64,000 bases of DNA, taken from contig SMMW01000148.1 of the NCBI GenBank assembly GCA_004794655.1, positions 1 through 64,000 on the forward strand, given 5' to 3'. Shown piece by piece: positions 54,101 through 61,988 of the stretch. The notes below the pieces were generated by a model. That model searched no databases. It had not been told where the DNA came from and saw only the letters and a list, made by a program, of their open reading frames with translations. The stretch is from Marisa cornuarietis (taxonomy: Eukaryota > Mollusca > Gastropoda > Architaenioglossa > Ampullariidae). Made by a program: the position numbers and the translations under genes. Each line of letters begins with the position of its first letter. The first letter of the stretch is position 1.

Positions 54101-57017
54101 GCTTTCTCTGCTCCAGAAGCCTGGTTAAATGTTTCTTTACTCTGGGTGGCATTTTTCTTTAAAGCGATGTTACGACCTGATCAGACAGTTGAATGTTATT
54201 ATTTGATTGTTATCTGCCCAACTGTCAGAGAAGATGTCGCCGAGTTTTAAAGACTAAATGTAGTCATAGCGTTGCAGTCTGTAGGAGGATCAAACTAAAC
54301 ATTTATATCACCAATGGTTAAAACGATGGTGTCTGTTGAAGCAGTCTCACTGAGAAGAAAGGAAAGCAAAAAGAAAAAGTAAAATGTGATGGCCTATAAA
54401 AGCTCATTGGGACATCGATCTACTAATTGTTTACTACTTCAAACGGAAAAGACGAAAATGTTTCACAGGCGACAAAAGCTTGTGGTGTTCCAGGAAAAGT
54501 GGACGGGGTTTATAATAACACTTTCATTCCTATTTTGAAAAAAATTCTGATTTATATCAAACTAAGATTAAAAAATCACCTAAAGCAACAATCCTCTGAC
54601 GGCTTTTCTAGAAACATTGTCAAATATAGTTCTTACCTCCAAGTACGTTCACATCACAAACATTTAATTTCTTTTCCTGAGGAGCGACAACATCTACTCT
54701 CGTCACCAAAACATTTTCAGGCGGGAAGAACGAGATTTCAGTGATGTTGTTGCGCGAATTGTGATGGTGGGGTTTTGCTGTCATGATGGTCTCGTTGTTG
54801 TGGAAAATAATCTGCACTGTGTCATTGTCTGATGTACCTGCGATGTGATCAATGAGTCACTGTTATGAATCCCTCCAAATTGTATAAAACACATAAAATG
54901 CCACATGCCATAAAATCACTTAATGACCCGTGAGACCAGAATCGCACATTAATTAGCCATCGAACAATTTCTTTTTCAAATCGTCATCTGTCATAGAGTA
55001 CTATGCTGTACTAAACCGCACTATACCGTACTATATTGTATTATACTATATTATTATACCGTTGTGTCAACCGTTGTGTGATGGACACCATGTGCATCTG
55101 TGCCTGGACATCGGCACTTGAAAGTTATTCAACAATTTTAGTTTTTGACGATTTGTAGCTATTTCTTTGTCATTTTAAGGAGACAAATATATCTTTATTT
55201 ACATTTCGCTGTATAAAGCTAGCACATATATAACATTGCATACTTACCTATTGGAGTTTTCACAATGACCTGGGTCACAAAGGTTGCTGTAGTGAGAATT
55301 ACAGACAAAGTACAACTGCCTGAGTCTGTTCTCCTCGCTGTTAAACATGTCTCTTCTTTGCCATCCACAGCAACTGAACTGTTCTGGACACTTGAACAAC
55401 CAGACTGCAAGATGGTGTTCCTACCAAAGGCAAGGTTGGCTGGAAAAGAAGTAGTATCATTTCATTTGTTTTTATCATTGTTTAGCGAACAAAAATCTGC
55501 TGATCTTTTTGAATGCAATGTAAGCTCGCGTTATTCATCTGGTGAAGTCTTTGCAGACGATACATCATAATAAAGACTTCGTTCCAACAATGTGAAAGTA
55601 ACATCACACTAATATTAATATTAATATTAATATTAAAGGTTATTTTATAGCGCCATATCCCAGCCCTAAGAGCAGGCTCATGGCGCTTTACAAATGATAC
55701 TAATTATAACAACAATAATCATGATAGTGAGAAATTGAAGAAATCAACCAAGACGACAGAAAAGAAAAAGGGATAACGCATAGAAACGGGAATAATAATA
55801 ATAAAAAATTGTAGTGCTATCTGATAAATAACTTCAAGAATACGGTACTTCATTATCCAACGAGTCTATGAAATTAAAATAACTGCATAAATTGTTTTTA
55901 AAAAGTCCTGGCGACAGAAGAAAACTGGAGACCAGATTTGTGTGAGGAGACTGGCCACACGTTTCACCGCCGAAGATTGAGAGTTTAGATCTGCAATTGC
56001 TTGTCATCGGAGAAGTTATCAGAAAGAACAGATCAAGAATGCTGAGGATAAACCTCCACATGTCAAACAAAATGTAGACAGTTTTGCTGCTTCCAATCAT
56101 CAAAAAATTTAGCCACAATGAACATGTTTCATCTCGCTGTCGACTGCACAAACAAGAAACTGGACTGAGATGAAAATGGCGGCGTGGAAGAAAAGACTGT
56201 TAGTCAGCGGATCAACAGAAGCCGTAGAAGTGAAACAAAATGTCACAATCAAGAAACACAGTCAAGCACATCACTAGGATGACGACAGGTCAAACAATGG
56301 ACTCGAAAATCAAAATCAGCTTATACAAATAACAAAATCCAAAGAAATCCGGAGAGCTAGTCCCCTCAAGCCGGTAAGGCGAAGGGACATCACTCTCCTC
56401 CATTAACTTATCTCACTAATCTTAACATTCTTCTCATACTTACCATACTAATGTTAACATACTTCACATACTTACCACACTAATTTTAACATATATTCAC
56501 ATACTTACCATATTGACAAGCTGTACCGCCATAACCGTCTTCACATGAGTGGCTCGTGCCGCATGTTCCAAGTGATGGATCACAAGGTGAGTTGCTATTA
56601 TTGTTGCAGTGGCATTTGTAGACACAATTCGGGCCAAACCATCCAGACACTAAACATTTCTCTAAGTACAATAATCAATGGCAAAAGAAATTGTCAAACA
56701 TGTATCATACTTACATGACTATTGCATAACTTTCAACTCTTAAGTATGGCGATAAAGACATGATCGAATTTTAAAAAATAGGTATTTTTTTACTTTTGCT
56801 TAAATATAAGTCCTTCTGATATGTACCTTGTGTAGGTGATATGTACTTGTGTAGGTGATATGTACCTTGTGCAGGTGATATGTACCTTGTGCAGGTGATA
56901 TGTACCTTGTGCAGGTGAGCTGAGGCGAGACTCATTCAGCTGCTGTCCCAGGGAACTTGTCATTAGCTGCAGTATCAAGACTGTTGATGACTGAACATAC
57001 AGGCTTTTCCAACGCAT
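33199..57017 (-). CDS. Gene 3: receptor-type protein tyrosine phosphatase with EGF and galactose-binding-like ectodomain (gene span)
   Basis: Complete coding structure of 29 exons, 3,888 nt, 1,295 residues, all phases matching and no internal stop. Order: signal peptide (1-25); EGF-like (about 38-88); two F5-8C/fucolectin-like domains (89-219 and 220-354), two exons each; four EGF-like modules (355-548); one membrane segment (about 550-572); basic, Ser/Thr-rich juxtamembrane region; phosphatase domain D1 (about 695-1000) with RYRDIYPYDHSRVVL, WPD (Asp 877) and HCSAGVGRTG (Cys 908, Arg 914); D2 (about 1030-1250) with WPD and HCKDGRSRSS (Cys 1206, Arg 1212) but without the glycine-rich loop or the Asn-Arg-Tyr motif. 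Expected role: a cell-surface receptor removing phosphate from tyrosines; ligand unknown. Introns hold an RTE-like LINE, a U1 unit and many microsatellites. Confidence 0.9.
33700..33770 (+). repeat. (CA)n-rich microsatellite
   Basis: Interrupted CA repeats in the intron between exons 28 and 29. The Cys/Val-rich frames read across it on the minus strand are not genes. Confidence 0.9.
34308..34443 (-). CDS. Gene 3 exon 28: D2 catalytic loop
   Basis: Completes HCK|DGRSRSSLFCVVSVV, the degenerate signature loop of D2, then VRERM to CIAITQ. Acceptor GTCTTAG, donor GTATGA. Confidence 0.88.
34973..35136 (-). CDS. Gene 3 exon 27: D2 WPD region
   Basis: Encodes HDVTQLTCCFWPDLL and ends PVLVHCK, the WPD-like loop and the catalytic-site cysteine of D2. 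Acceptor CACTCAG, donor GTAAGT in phase 2. Confidence 0.88.
36217..36360 (-). CDS. Gene 3 exon 26: D2 core
   Basis: DSVYWPEAEQSS to HLPQLYDFIT, the YWP strand region of D2. Phase 0-0. The donor GTCAGT is less usual, but the next exon joins in frame. Confidence 0.83.
36773..36907 (-). CDS. Gene 3 exon 25: D2 substrate-loop region
   Basis: SYRHNQAFIQTHSPRDGD to VVSLDTIAESPQ, equivalent to the FIxTQxP segment of active domains. Acceptor ATTCCAG, donor GTACTG, phase 0-0. Confidence 0.86.
37500..37576 (-). CDS. Gene 3 exon 24: start of D2
   Basis: DGAHCVLVFDVEKSLVPVYV then DAIFLS, corresponding to the VYxNAxFV strand. It lacks the RxxNRYxxxxPYD motif of D1, a sign that D2 is not a standard phosphatase. 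Confidence 0.83.
37937..38039 (-). CDS. Gene 3 exon 23: D1-D2 linker
   Basis: KLKKFLKVAGKEG then a Ser-rich stretch (SSDESKEKSSLYSSSER). Acceptor TCCTGCAG, donor GTCAGC in phase 1, which matches the two-base start of exon 24. Confidence 0.8.
38101..38163 (+). repeat. (CACG)n(CA)n microsatellite
   Basis: About ten CACG units running into CA repeats, 60 bases from exon 23. Confidence 0.97.
38630..38764 (-). CDS. Gene 3 exon 22: end of D1
   Basis: TQYTFVYEAIAAAL to SSHIYNEYQ, the last helix of D1 with its Q-loop glutamine. Acceptor CTCGCAG, donor GTGAGG, phase 0-0. Confidence 0.92.
38974..39109 (-). CDS. Gene 3 exon 21: D1 catalytic signature
   Basis: Continues HCS|AGVGRTGTFLAIDILL, the canonical C-x5-R P-loop, to RISMVQTL. 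Acceptor TGCCCAG, donor GTGGGT. A long CA repeat lies 28 bases upstream of the acceptor. Confidence 0.95.
39137..39209 (+). repeat. (CA)n microsatellite
   Basis: About 36 CA units beside the acceptor of exon 21; GT repeats on the transcribed strand. Confidence 0.97.
39483..39628 (-). CDS. Gene 3 exon 20: D1 WPD loop
   Basis: NGETRRVKMFHYTAWPDNSA to GPIVVHC, with the general-acid Asp 877 and catalytic Cys 908. Acceptor TGCCTCAG, donor GTGTGT in phase 2. Confidence 0.95.
39886..40008 (-). CDS. Gene 3 exon 19: D1 core
   Basis: VKCHQYWPADGAS to FCIRELILER. KCxQYWP is diagnostic for tyrosine phosphatases. Acceptor ATCCAG, donor GTAATT, phase 0-0. Confidence 0.92.
40341..40439 (+). repeat. (ATCT)n microsatellite
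   Basis: About 25 uninterrupted tetranucleotide units in the intron between exons 18 and 19. Confidence 0.98.
40524..40621 (-). CDS. Gene 3 exon 18: D1 core
   Basis: GPMERTTDDFLRMVWDVKCS to NTVEMGR, the QGPxxxTxxDFWRMVW region. Acceptor GACTAG, donor GTGAGC. Confidence 0.93.
41033..41069 (-). CDS. Gene 3 exon 17: D1 micro-exon
   Basis: A 37-base exon encoding GYNTQKQYIAAQ, exactly bridging SYVD and GPMERTT as in other tyrosine phosphatases. Acceptor TTTTCCAG, donor GTAATA. Confidence 0.92.
41272..41348 (-). CDS. Gene 3 exon 16: D1 core
   Basis: DHSRVVLNQL to FYNASYVD, with the phosphotyrosine-loop YDHSRV completed across the splice. Acceptor GTTGCAG, donor GTAAGT. Confidence 0.94.
41495..41582 (-). 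CDS. Gene 3 exon 15: D1 start
   Basis: CLPDGKVAEWKTSLIPEN then ILKSRYRDIYP, the KNRY-type motif of D1. Acceptor GTCTAG, donor GTAAGT in phase 1. Confidence 0.92.
41725..41840 (-). CDS. Gene 3 exon 14: juxtamembrane wedge region
   Basis: EYSEVGEKSFHSN to FPAKVKHWLTEPRLFAEERS, the helix preceding D1. Acceptor TCTTCAG, donor GTAGGT. Confidence 0.88.
42469..42599 (-). CDS. Gene 3 exon 13: cytoplasmic linker
   Basis: SATSTSSPATRKKSKPHAAE to FNFESSCDR, basic and Ser/Thr-rich. The frame is fixed by exons 12 and 14. Acceptor ATTCCAG, donor GTTAGC. Confidence 0.8.
42626..42702 (+). repeat. (TG)n microsatellite
   Basis: About 38 TG units, starting 27 bases from exon 13 and so just upstream of its acceptor on the transcribed strand. 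Confidence 0.97.
42853..43029 (-). CDS. Gene 3 exon 12: cytoplasmic linker
   Basis: CKGRLQDRLLDSSDKSMSSR to NKEKIK, with one candidate tyrosine (RLYGAEV). Acceptor AACCAG, donor GTAAAT in phase 2. Confidence 0.82.
43320..43395 (+). repeat. (CG)n/(CA)n microsatellite
   Basis: Alternating purine-pyrimidine tract (CGCGCG then CACACA then CGCGCG), a classic Z-DNA-prone sequence, between exons 11 and 12. Confidence 0.92.
43486..43573 (-). CDS. Gene 3 exon 11: transmembrane segment
   Basis: DQYVTIVLSVGIGFVVI then SITIMTAIVCKR, a single membrane span followed by a basic stop-transfer. Acceptor AAATAG, donor GTAATA in phase 2. Confidence 0.9.
43829..43888 (+). repeat. (GT)n microsatellite
   Basis: About 30 GT units in the intron between exons 10 and 11. 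Confidence 0.95.
44817..44990 (-). CDS. Gene 3 exon 10: EGF-like domain 5 and stalk
   Basis: CGAGFYGNTCSMSCSSNC to GCLSGTTGSSCEKQ, then a charged stalk (HEAKEKRNVHG) before the membrane exon. The 3' end uses GTATGG. A GTGAGA donor 60 bases earlier is in the same phase but would remove the last cysteine. Confidence 0.8.
45017..46993 (+). CDS. Reverse transcriptase of the RTE-like LINE (5'-truncated)
   Basis: About 658 codons without a stop. Motifs in order: LKGGKSPGVDNVPAELLKQG, PLPKKGNSKQCQNYRTISL, EEQAGFRPLRSTVEQIF, DFKKAFDS, VRQGCPLSPVLFNIFLE, FADDIDLLAG (active site), SFKYLGATLSKDG, and a C-terminal GHVTRHDTLSK region typical of RTE-group elements. It starts within the region between endonuclease and RT, so it has no natural start codon. 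The intact frame means recent insertion. Clade is judged from motifs only. Confidence 0.9.
   Translation: MDSIFSRADCDTNIGSVAPFTSRQRDNAEGKYLMKASHCVNCAIKKGMKAARESWIEKQCQDIEVGMARGDSKKAYQILKTITKTDQQKISVIEDSNGHLLTEGNAVLNQWTEYCKDLYNYQLKTDANILQNNQTRDSEPADLPVLREEVERAVHSLKGGKSPGVDNVPAELLKQGGEATTKALTVLCQRVWERKEWPREWTRSLIIPLPKKGNSKQCQNYRTISLMSHPSKVMLKVIQNRIRTTAEELLAEEQAGFRPLRSTVEQIFNCRLLIEKHLQHQRDLYHNFIDFKKAFDSDRVWHEGLWHVMRKFNIEEGLVQVVEALYNSSTSTVLLNNQIGAYFRTTVGVRQGCPLSPVLFNIFLENIMLEALHDHHTSISIGGRPICNLRFADDIDLLAGTNKELQDLTNRLTDSSNAYGMETSTEKSKVMINGNGKAEIYMNGVQLEEVSSFKYLGATLSKDGSSTQDSRIRIATETAAMARLDRIWHSHKIRFTTKYRLYKSLVVPILLYGCDTWTLLAETERRIQAFEHKCLRKLLRISYKEHKTNDFVRNKIAALVGHQEPLLSTVKRRKLVFFGHVTRHDTLSKTILQGTLEGGRRRGGQRKNWLTNVKDWTGRPVQDLLTIAQNRQEWRALSAAASIHVLPPTPGARQGTTD
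45017..47000 (+). mobile_element. 5'-truncated RTE-like LINE
   Basis: The insertion is flanked by the 7-bp duplication CATTGTG (45010-45016 and 47001-47007), so both ends are exact. It encodes a continuous frame to the stop at 46991-46993, then a short tail of TGACTGACTGATCC. The endonuclease is missing, as expected for 5' truncation on insertion. It lies antisense in gene 3 intron 9. Confidence 0.93.
47493..47627 (-). CDS. Gene 3 exon 9: EGF-like domain 4
   Basis: CQASFGIDCKQSCPSQC to GCIPGWTEANCSK. Acceptor ATCTAG, donor GTAAGA, phase 1-1. Similar to the exon at 61051-61185 (RETGDCAHGCQPGW). Confidence 0.88.
47891..47979 (+). pseudogene. Degenerate 5S rRNA sequence in gene 3 intron 8
   Basis: CCGGTTCTCG, CGGTTAGTGTTTGGATGG, CTGCCTGGGAACACCG and GGTGCTGTAGGC match the 3' part of 5S rRNA. 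Mutations in the internal promoter (TAAATTTAAAGTCGAAC instead of CGAAGTTAAGCAACGTC) should inactivate it. Confidence 0.85.
48670..48833 (-). ncRNA. U1: U1 spliceosomal snRNA, copy 3 (Sm-site variant)
   Basis: 164 nt, identical to copies 1 and 2 except for one base at 48709 (plus-strand G instead of T), which turns the Sm site AAUUUGUG into CAUUUGUG. The 5' end, U1A loop and stems are intact. It lies within intron 8 of gene 3 on the same strand. It may be a weakened or dead copy because Sm-ring assembly needs this site. Confidence 0.93.
48876..48894 (-). promoter_or_regulatory. Putative proximal sequence element of U1 copy 3
   Basis: Same PSE-like block at the same distance from the U1 start. 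Its distal half (ATCACCACTG) is the target site of the inserted retroposon, so the element stays complete but everything upstream is displaced by about 430 bases. Confidence 0.55.
48895..49317 (-). mobile_element. SINE-like retroposon inserted in the U1 copy 3 promoter
   Basis: Flanked by a perfect 10-bp duplication CAGTGGTGAT (48885-48894 and 49318-49327). On the minus strand it ends with the conserved SINE 3' domain (GTGCGAAATCG, GGTGGAAGCACTTTCC) and a CAACAACAA tail. The 5' part differs from the SINE at 23159-23389. Confidence 0.88.
49786..49886 (-). mobile_element. SINE fragment
   Basis: Copy of the sequence at 30856-30955, ending in the conserved SINE 3' domain in reverse (GGGAAAGTGCTTCCACC, GGTGATTTCGCACTGTG). 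Confidence 0.7.
50916..51047 (-). CDS. Gene 3 exon 8: EGF-like domain 3
   Basis: ACSRGLYGVDCEENCSDNC to CKPGWEGDRCSR. Nearly the same module as 63770-63901 (CSDNCVDGNCLHTNG). Acceptor CTCCAG, donor GTTAGT, phase 1-1. Confidence 0.9.
51109..51155 (+). repeat. (CA)n microsatellite
   Basis: About 23 CA units upstream of the acceptor of exon 8 on the transcribed strand. Confidence 0.96.
52607..52747 (-). CDS. Gene 3 exon 7: EGF-like domain 2
   Basis: DCLNGYFGWSCERRCQC to GWRGPGCQE, with 8-cysteine spacing equal to gene 2 exon 7. Acceptor CCTCTAG, donor GTGAGT, phase 1-1. Confidence 0.9.
53541..53717 (-). CDS. Gene 3 exon 6: second half of galactose-binding-like domain B
   Basis: GVDINLSMKLSNGSF to LTLCEVRVLGG. 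Acceptor TTAAAG, donor GTGAGT, phase 1-1. Confidence 0.87.
53949..54176 (-). CDS. Gene 3 exon 5: first half of galactose-binding-like domain B
   Basis: GRNIALKKNATQSKETF, KAVDDEGKRYYKDQC, LTSWWRVDVGQNAFAWQVEI: the classic F5-8C/fucolectin core with SWWxVDxG. Acceptor GATCAG, donor GTGAGT, phase 1-1. Confidence 0.92.
54637..54837 (-). CDS. Gene 3 exon 4: second half of galactose-binding-like domain A
   Basis: GTSDNDTVQIIFHNNET to KLNVCDVNVLGG. Acceptor TCGCAG, donor GTAAGA, phase 1-1. Confidence 0.87.
55248..55439 (-). CDS. Gene 3 exon 3: first half of galactose-binding-like domain A
   Basis: ANLAFGRNTILQSGC, SSVAVDGKEETC, FVTQVIVKTPI. NLAFGRxTxQS and AVDG are typical of fucolectin-like domains. 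Acceptor TTTCCAG, donor GTAAGT, phase 1-1. Confidence 0.9.
55610..55700 (+). repeat. Short interspersed repeat fragment
   Basis: TAATATTAATATTAATATTAA followed by TTTTATAGCGCCATATCC and GGCTCATGGCGCTTTACA. Related TTATATAGCGC-type fragments occur near 4090, 18690 and 31050, so it is probably a retroposon tail. Confidence 0.5.
56336..56420. repeat. Repeat shared with the TIR-bounded segment
   Basis: CCCCTCAAGCCGGTAAGGCGA and ATCACTCTCCTCCATTAACTT match about 19710-19790. Part of an undefined dispersed element. Confidence 0.5.
56509..56661 (-). CDS. Gene 3 exon 2: EGF-like domain 1
   Basis: EKCLVSGWFGPNCVYKCHC to GYGGTACQY. The acceptor CTTAG at 56662 is chosen because it gives the same Glu-x-Cys start as gene 2 exon 2. 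A second AG (TTTAG) lies 12 bases further in, in the same phase, and would drop four residues including a cysteine. Confidence 0.86.
56815..56920 (-). repeat. 20-bp minisatellite overlapping the exon 1 donor
   Basis: Five tandem units of 19-20 bp. On the minus strand each reads CAAGGTACATATCACCTGCA or a variant, and four of the five keep CAAG|GTACAT, the donor used by exon 1. The array starts at the exon end. Confidence 0.9.
56906..57017 (-). CDS. Gene 3 exon 1: signal peptide
   Basis: The ATG at 57017 opens MRWKSLYVQSSTVLILQLM, a basic start plus hydrophobic core, with likely cleavage near SSLG. It ends CAAG|GTACAT in phase 1, which joins exon 2 in frame. Promoter not defined. Confidence 0.8.
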
Positions 57018-58795
57018 TTTCCTGGTCCATAAAACAGCACAAAATCCGCTATACCCCGATATTACAATTCAAAACGAAAAGACGATAAGAGTATTTTAAC
57101 AGTGTAATGGGGATAAAAGCAGTCTACCAGAGGCTTACTTTATTCCAGCTCTTTAGCATCTCCTTGCATTAAAATTCTCCTTGTGCAGATGAAGGAAAAT
57201 TCTTATACCCGAGTGGCTGTAGAAGCAGTGAACAATTAGTGGTTTATCGCACACAAGATGAAAACCTCTAGAAGATCCAGTGGATCTCAGAGACCTGCCT
57301 CTTGTTCTCAATTCGAAGACACCGCAATTCTTCAGGCTCACAACTAACCTTTGGGTAACTTCCGGTTCACAGCTAACCTCTAGGTATCATTACTTCATGA
57401 TAATGGCCCCAGTGGGTAGGCATTTTACAATGTTTCCCAATAATAATTTGAAATAATATTAAAAATTCAATAGTTATTACTATTTGAACAATAAACACGG
57501 AATAACACAGCTGTGCACATCCTGTTCTTACAAATGTGGTAGAAGATCATGTCTCAGTTACTTCCATGTCAGTGTTATAATATGGTGTTTACATATCGAG
57601 GGGACGAAAGGAAGTTTTCCTATTAACTGTAAACTTTTTTTAAACAATGAATTGTTTCGGTTTTGATTTGAGTCAAATTACAATGATCAGTTTTAGTGCA
57701 ACCTTTAAAACTCCGAGCAACAGAGAAAGCAAACGGTTTATTGGCATTAAATAACATGTAGACAGGTGCATGTCCACCGTTTTCCATTTATAAATATAAA
57801 AGTCCTAATATATTTCACGTAATTAAACTAACCTATTCTTTGTGCCTTATTTTTTTACTTTATCAACGACTGGGTCTCACATTTGCACGTAGTGTTCAAA
57901 AAGTATTACCTCGAAAACATACATCGGCAGACATCAAACAAAGTGGTGCAAGGTACGTGCAAACATAAGTGAAGAATGATCTACAGACCTGGCTTTGATG
58001 ATAAGATGTCCCTCGTTCAAAGCCTTACTTTATCCACTCAGCAGCCCTCGACTTGGAGTGAAAAAGTGTTTCATTTGACATCAGCGAGCTCTTCATCCTT
58101 CCGGTGTCATTGTCTCATTGTCTCACTCTAACGAGAAACGCCTTCGAGTTTCTATTGCCTTGTCATATTCACTTTTTTGCGGAAGGTTGTTTTCCCCGTT
58201 TTAACCGCTAAACAGTTAAGAAGTTTCTCCAAATTTCTCTCTTCTTTGTCACATTTGTGAGGTTTGGTGGTCATGGGGGTGTAAAGTCTGACTCTACATT
58301 ATTTTCACAGTGTAGTTCGTGTTCCCTCCTGCCTAAAAATTTCTATATCATCCTTTCCCTAAAATCCTTGAACATGGTAGCACATTCACTTGTACACCTA
58401 GCAAACAACTAATCCCTTCATAGTTTGACTTGGTGATATATGCCAAGTGAGGTATCGAAAGAGGAAGAAAGAAGAGGGGTGACGCCAAACAAGGATGAGA
58501 AGTAAAATCTGATTGAATACAGATGATCTCTAGTCATTCCCCTGACACTAAAGCTATGCTAGTCATGACTGTTTTGTGCGCAGCAAACATCGTGCTTGCT
58601 AAAGACAGCATTTCTTATCATTTTGCCGATTTTATTAAAACACTCTATGGGGATGGCAAGCAAAGAATACACAGGCAAAATCAACTTTATCTTATTGCAG
58701 GCAGGAAAAGTTTCATCCTTTGTTTTTAAACATTCTCGTTCTTACTTGCTGGAAAGTGATGTGAAACTCTTTTTTTTTCGTCGATATTTTTTCAG

Positions 58796-58913
<118 letters not shown>

Positions 58914-60289
58914 CTGACAGAAGTATTCCCATGAAGGCATGCCTGGGAAATTTGTGTTTGTTTCTTTGATCTTTCTACTGATTGGCTGATTGGCAGACAA
59001 CTTTCTCACTTCAAAGAAGAACGGAAAAACAGAAGAAATTTGAAAAACACAGACCTTAAACACCAGCTAATACGAATCTACCTTGACAACCTGCTGAAAT
59101 AAAATAAGTCACCCGCAAAATTTTTAACGAAATTGAGGATAGAAGATTACTACAGGATGTGGGGGGGGGGAGAAATGAAAGAAATCAATAAATAAAACTA
59201 AGATTTTGGACAAAGTGTGCTAGTAAGTAAAAAAAAAACTACAATGATTGCCCATCATGATTGAGCGATAAGAAACAAAATCAGAGAGAGGGAGAGATGA
59301 ACAGATTTCCTATAAGAGAATTCAAAAGACGATCATGTGTGTGCAGGTCCGCTCGTGCTTACGGTGATAAGTCACGTGTGCAGATTAACGCACAGTTCAC
59401 TCTTCCTTGTGTGTTTATAATGTGTAATTTAAAAAAAATTAAAATCCGAAAGATATTAATTTCCCTGTTTCACAAAACAGGACTTGGAGAATTTTCCTGT
59501 TTGTACATCTCTGTGGCATTTATTTTTAAAGACTTCTCCATCGTCTAAAGAGACACACCACAAATTGCGCGAGCACAACACACAGACACATGCATAAACA
59601 CACGTCTCTCACATGTACACACGCACATAAACACGCAGAGAGAAATCTTGATAACATAAAGCTCATTCAGTCTCTAGATGAGAAATGGATGATGATGATG
59701 ATGATGATGATGAGGATGGAGGGAGGGAGGGAGGGTAGGTAACGTGTGATGTGTTGATACTTCTAATCATGAATCTGAGAGATTAACTGAAATGAAAAGC
59801 CAAGTGTTATTTAAATAAAGTCATAGATGTTTAGAAACAAGTCATGTGCGAGTCACTGTTACACAGGGGAAGTTATTATTAAGTACAACATTTCCATAAA
59901 AGGAAAAAGCGAGATTACTTACCGACTTTCTGGTTTTGAAAAGTCATTGCAACGTGGATGCCAATATGAAACCGTTGTTTTACTGGCGGAAGTGCAAAAC
60001 TCCAGCGCACGCGCACTCGCCATTGTGCTAAAAATAGTCGGTGGCTGCTTCGAAACATTGCGACAAAATAAAGATGATACGTATGAAAATACTGAAAAAA
60101 GACAAAAGATTTGTTTTCTGTGACAGATGTCCACAAGAGTGACCACACGTGATGTCGCCACCGACTAAAATCTGATTTTCTAATTTATCGTCGATTTATG
60201 GTCAAAATAACCAAGCGATTTTTTTCAGAAGTCGCATGGTTTTTCTTGCGATTCCTGTGACAGACTTTAAAGTGTTAATTGTTAATTTT

Positions 60290-60708
60290 TGCAGGTCACG
60301 TTCACCAGGCAAACAAAATTATTGGTACACCACAGCTGCCACTTTCTGTCTTGTACCTTCATGCAGTCAGAAAGATGGCATATAACATCATCTCAGACCG
60401 GACACATCCTCTCCATCCCTGCTCCCAGTTGTTGCCCTCAGGCAGGCGCTACTAAGTGCTACGTATGAGGTCCTTTGTGCCAGCAGCCATCACCATCCTA
60501 AATAAAAGGCACAAGGACCCCTCGGTCTACTGGTATCCTGCTTGCGAAGCTTCCCATTTATGTGTGAGAATGTGTAGGTGCGCGTGTGTTAAAAGTCTGT
60601 ATGAGTATGTATACCTGCCCGTTTTTTTTTGTGAGCTAAAGAAAAATTTATGTCTTGGGCTTCCTCGAACAGACAATAAAGTTTTATTTGATTTGATTTT
60701 GATTTGAA
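60290..60708 (+). mobile_element. 3' fragment of a non-LTR retrotransposon
   Basis: Encodes IISDRTHPLHPCSQLLPSGR, a stop, then LRMRSFVPAAITILNKR, the end of a LINE polyprotein, followed by a 3' UTR with AATAAAGTT and a TTTGATTTGATTTTGATTTG tail. The in-frame stop shows it is dead. Confidence 0.8.
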
Positions 60709-61050
60709 CTAGTGCATTTTAAGAAGGCGTCTTTGCACACTTTTATTGCTCTTATCTGGATAGTTACTATAAATCTTTTAGTCAGAAGTACGGTCAACCT
60801 ATTTTTTTTACTAGACGGATTGCCAAGTAGCTTTAAACAAAAAAAATGTTTATCTATGATTATCACAGCAAACCGAGAAGATGTTTAGTATTTAGACTTG
60901 GTGGAATCTTTCACTATAAGGATTTTTGGTGAAGTGAGAATTTTACAACATAAAAGTGGTGTCCTAGTCCTGACAGTCTCTTGTAAAAAAACGTAAATAT
61001 TAACATTTTACTTCCGTTAAGTGTACAGTAAATGTTAAAGTTTTACTTAC

Positions 61051-61185
61051 GCTCCACACAGCTCAGCCCTCGCCAGCCTGGCTGACAGCCATGAGCACAG
61101 TCCCCTGTCTCCCTGTAGCACACGTTGTCAAGACACTTGCCGGGGCACTTCTGGGTGCAGCTGGTGCTGGAGGTTTCCTCACATT
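61051..61185 (-). CDS. EGF-like exon of gene 4 (or alternative gene 3 exon)
   Basis: KCEETSSTSCTQKCPGKC to GCQPGWRGLSCVE. Acceptor CCTGCAG, donor GTAAGT, phase 1-1. Closest to gene 3 exon 9. No further exon of this gene was found between here and 57017. Confidence 0.84.
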
Positions 61186-61904
61186 CTGCAGGTAATGAAT
61201 GGGCTGTTTTAGTTTATTTAGCCATGACACATAACATAATACAGGAATATATAATATATAATGTTACATTAAAAATCTACAAAGAAAGACATTTTACTTA
61301 TTGCTTTATGAACTTTGGCTACAGGAATGATGCAAGAACCTACTGAGTATATATATATATACTTAGTTGCTTGACTATATTACAAAAAAAGGCATAACAT
61401 TAAAATGTTTTACACTAGATCTCAAACATTCAAAACGTATACATAAACATAGTCACATGTATTCTTATAAACTCATACACACATATAATTATGCAAAGAC
61501 ATAAAAAAGGTTATAAGGTTATACACCTACATCCACACCCCTTTCCTCATCTTTCCCTCCCCTCTCCCAACAGCACACCGCATAAGGCCACCCTGACCCA
61601 CCCATCTCTCTTGGTTCTGCCTTCTATATACACACCTTAACACAAACACACGCGCATGCACGCATAGACACACAGGCGCACGCACGCACACACACACGCG
61701 CGCACGCAAACAGACAGACACCCCATATTTCTAATACTCTCACGCTAAAGAGTACCGAAGCCTTTCTATATTATTTTTATTCATAATGTCTACACTTTTT
61801 TCACATACTATTTTTATTCATAATATATATTATTCATAATATCAATATACTTATGTCGTTTAGGCAACTCATGAAACTACTATCTCAAGTTGCAGGCTAT
61901 TTGC

Positions 61905-61987
<83 letters not shown>

Positions 61988-61988
61988 A
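61905..61988 (+). repeat. (GAAA)n microsatellite
   Basis: About 21 AAAG/GAAA units, followed by a partial repeat of the upstream CTACTAT...AGTTGCAGGCTATTT flank, suggesting local duplication. Confidence 0.97.
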
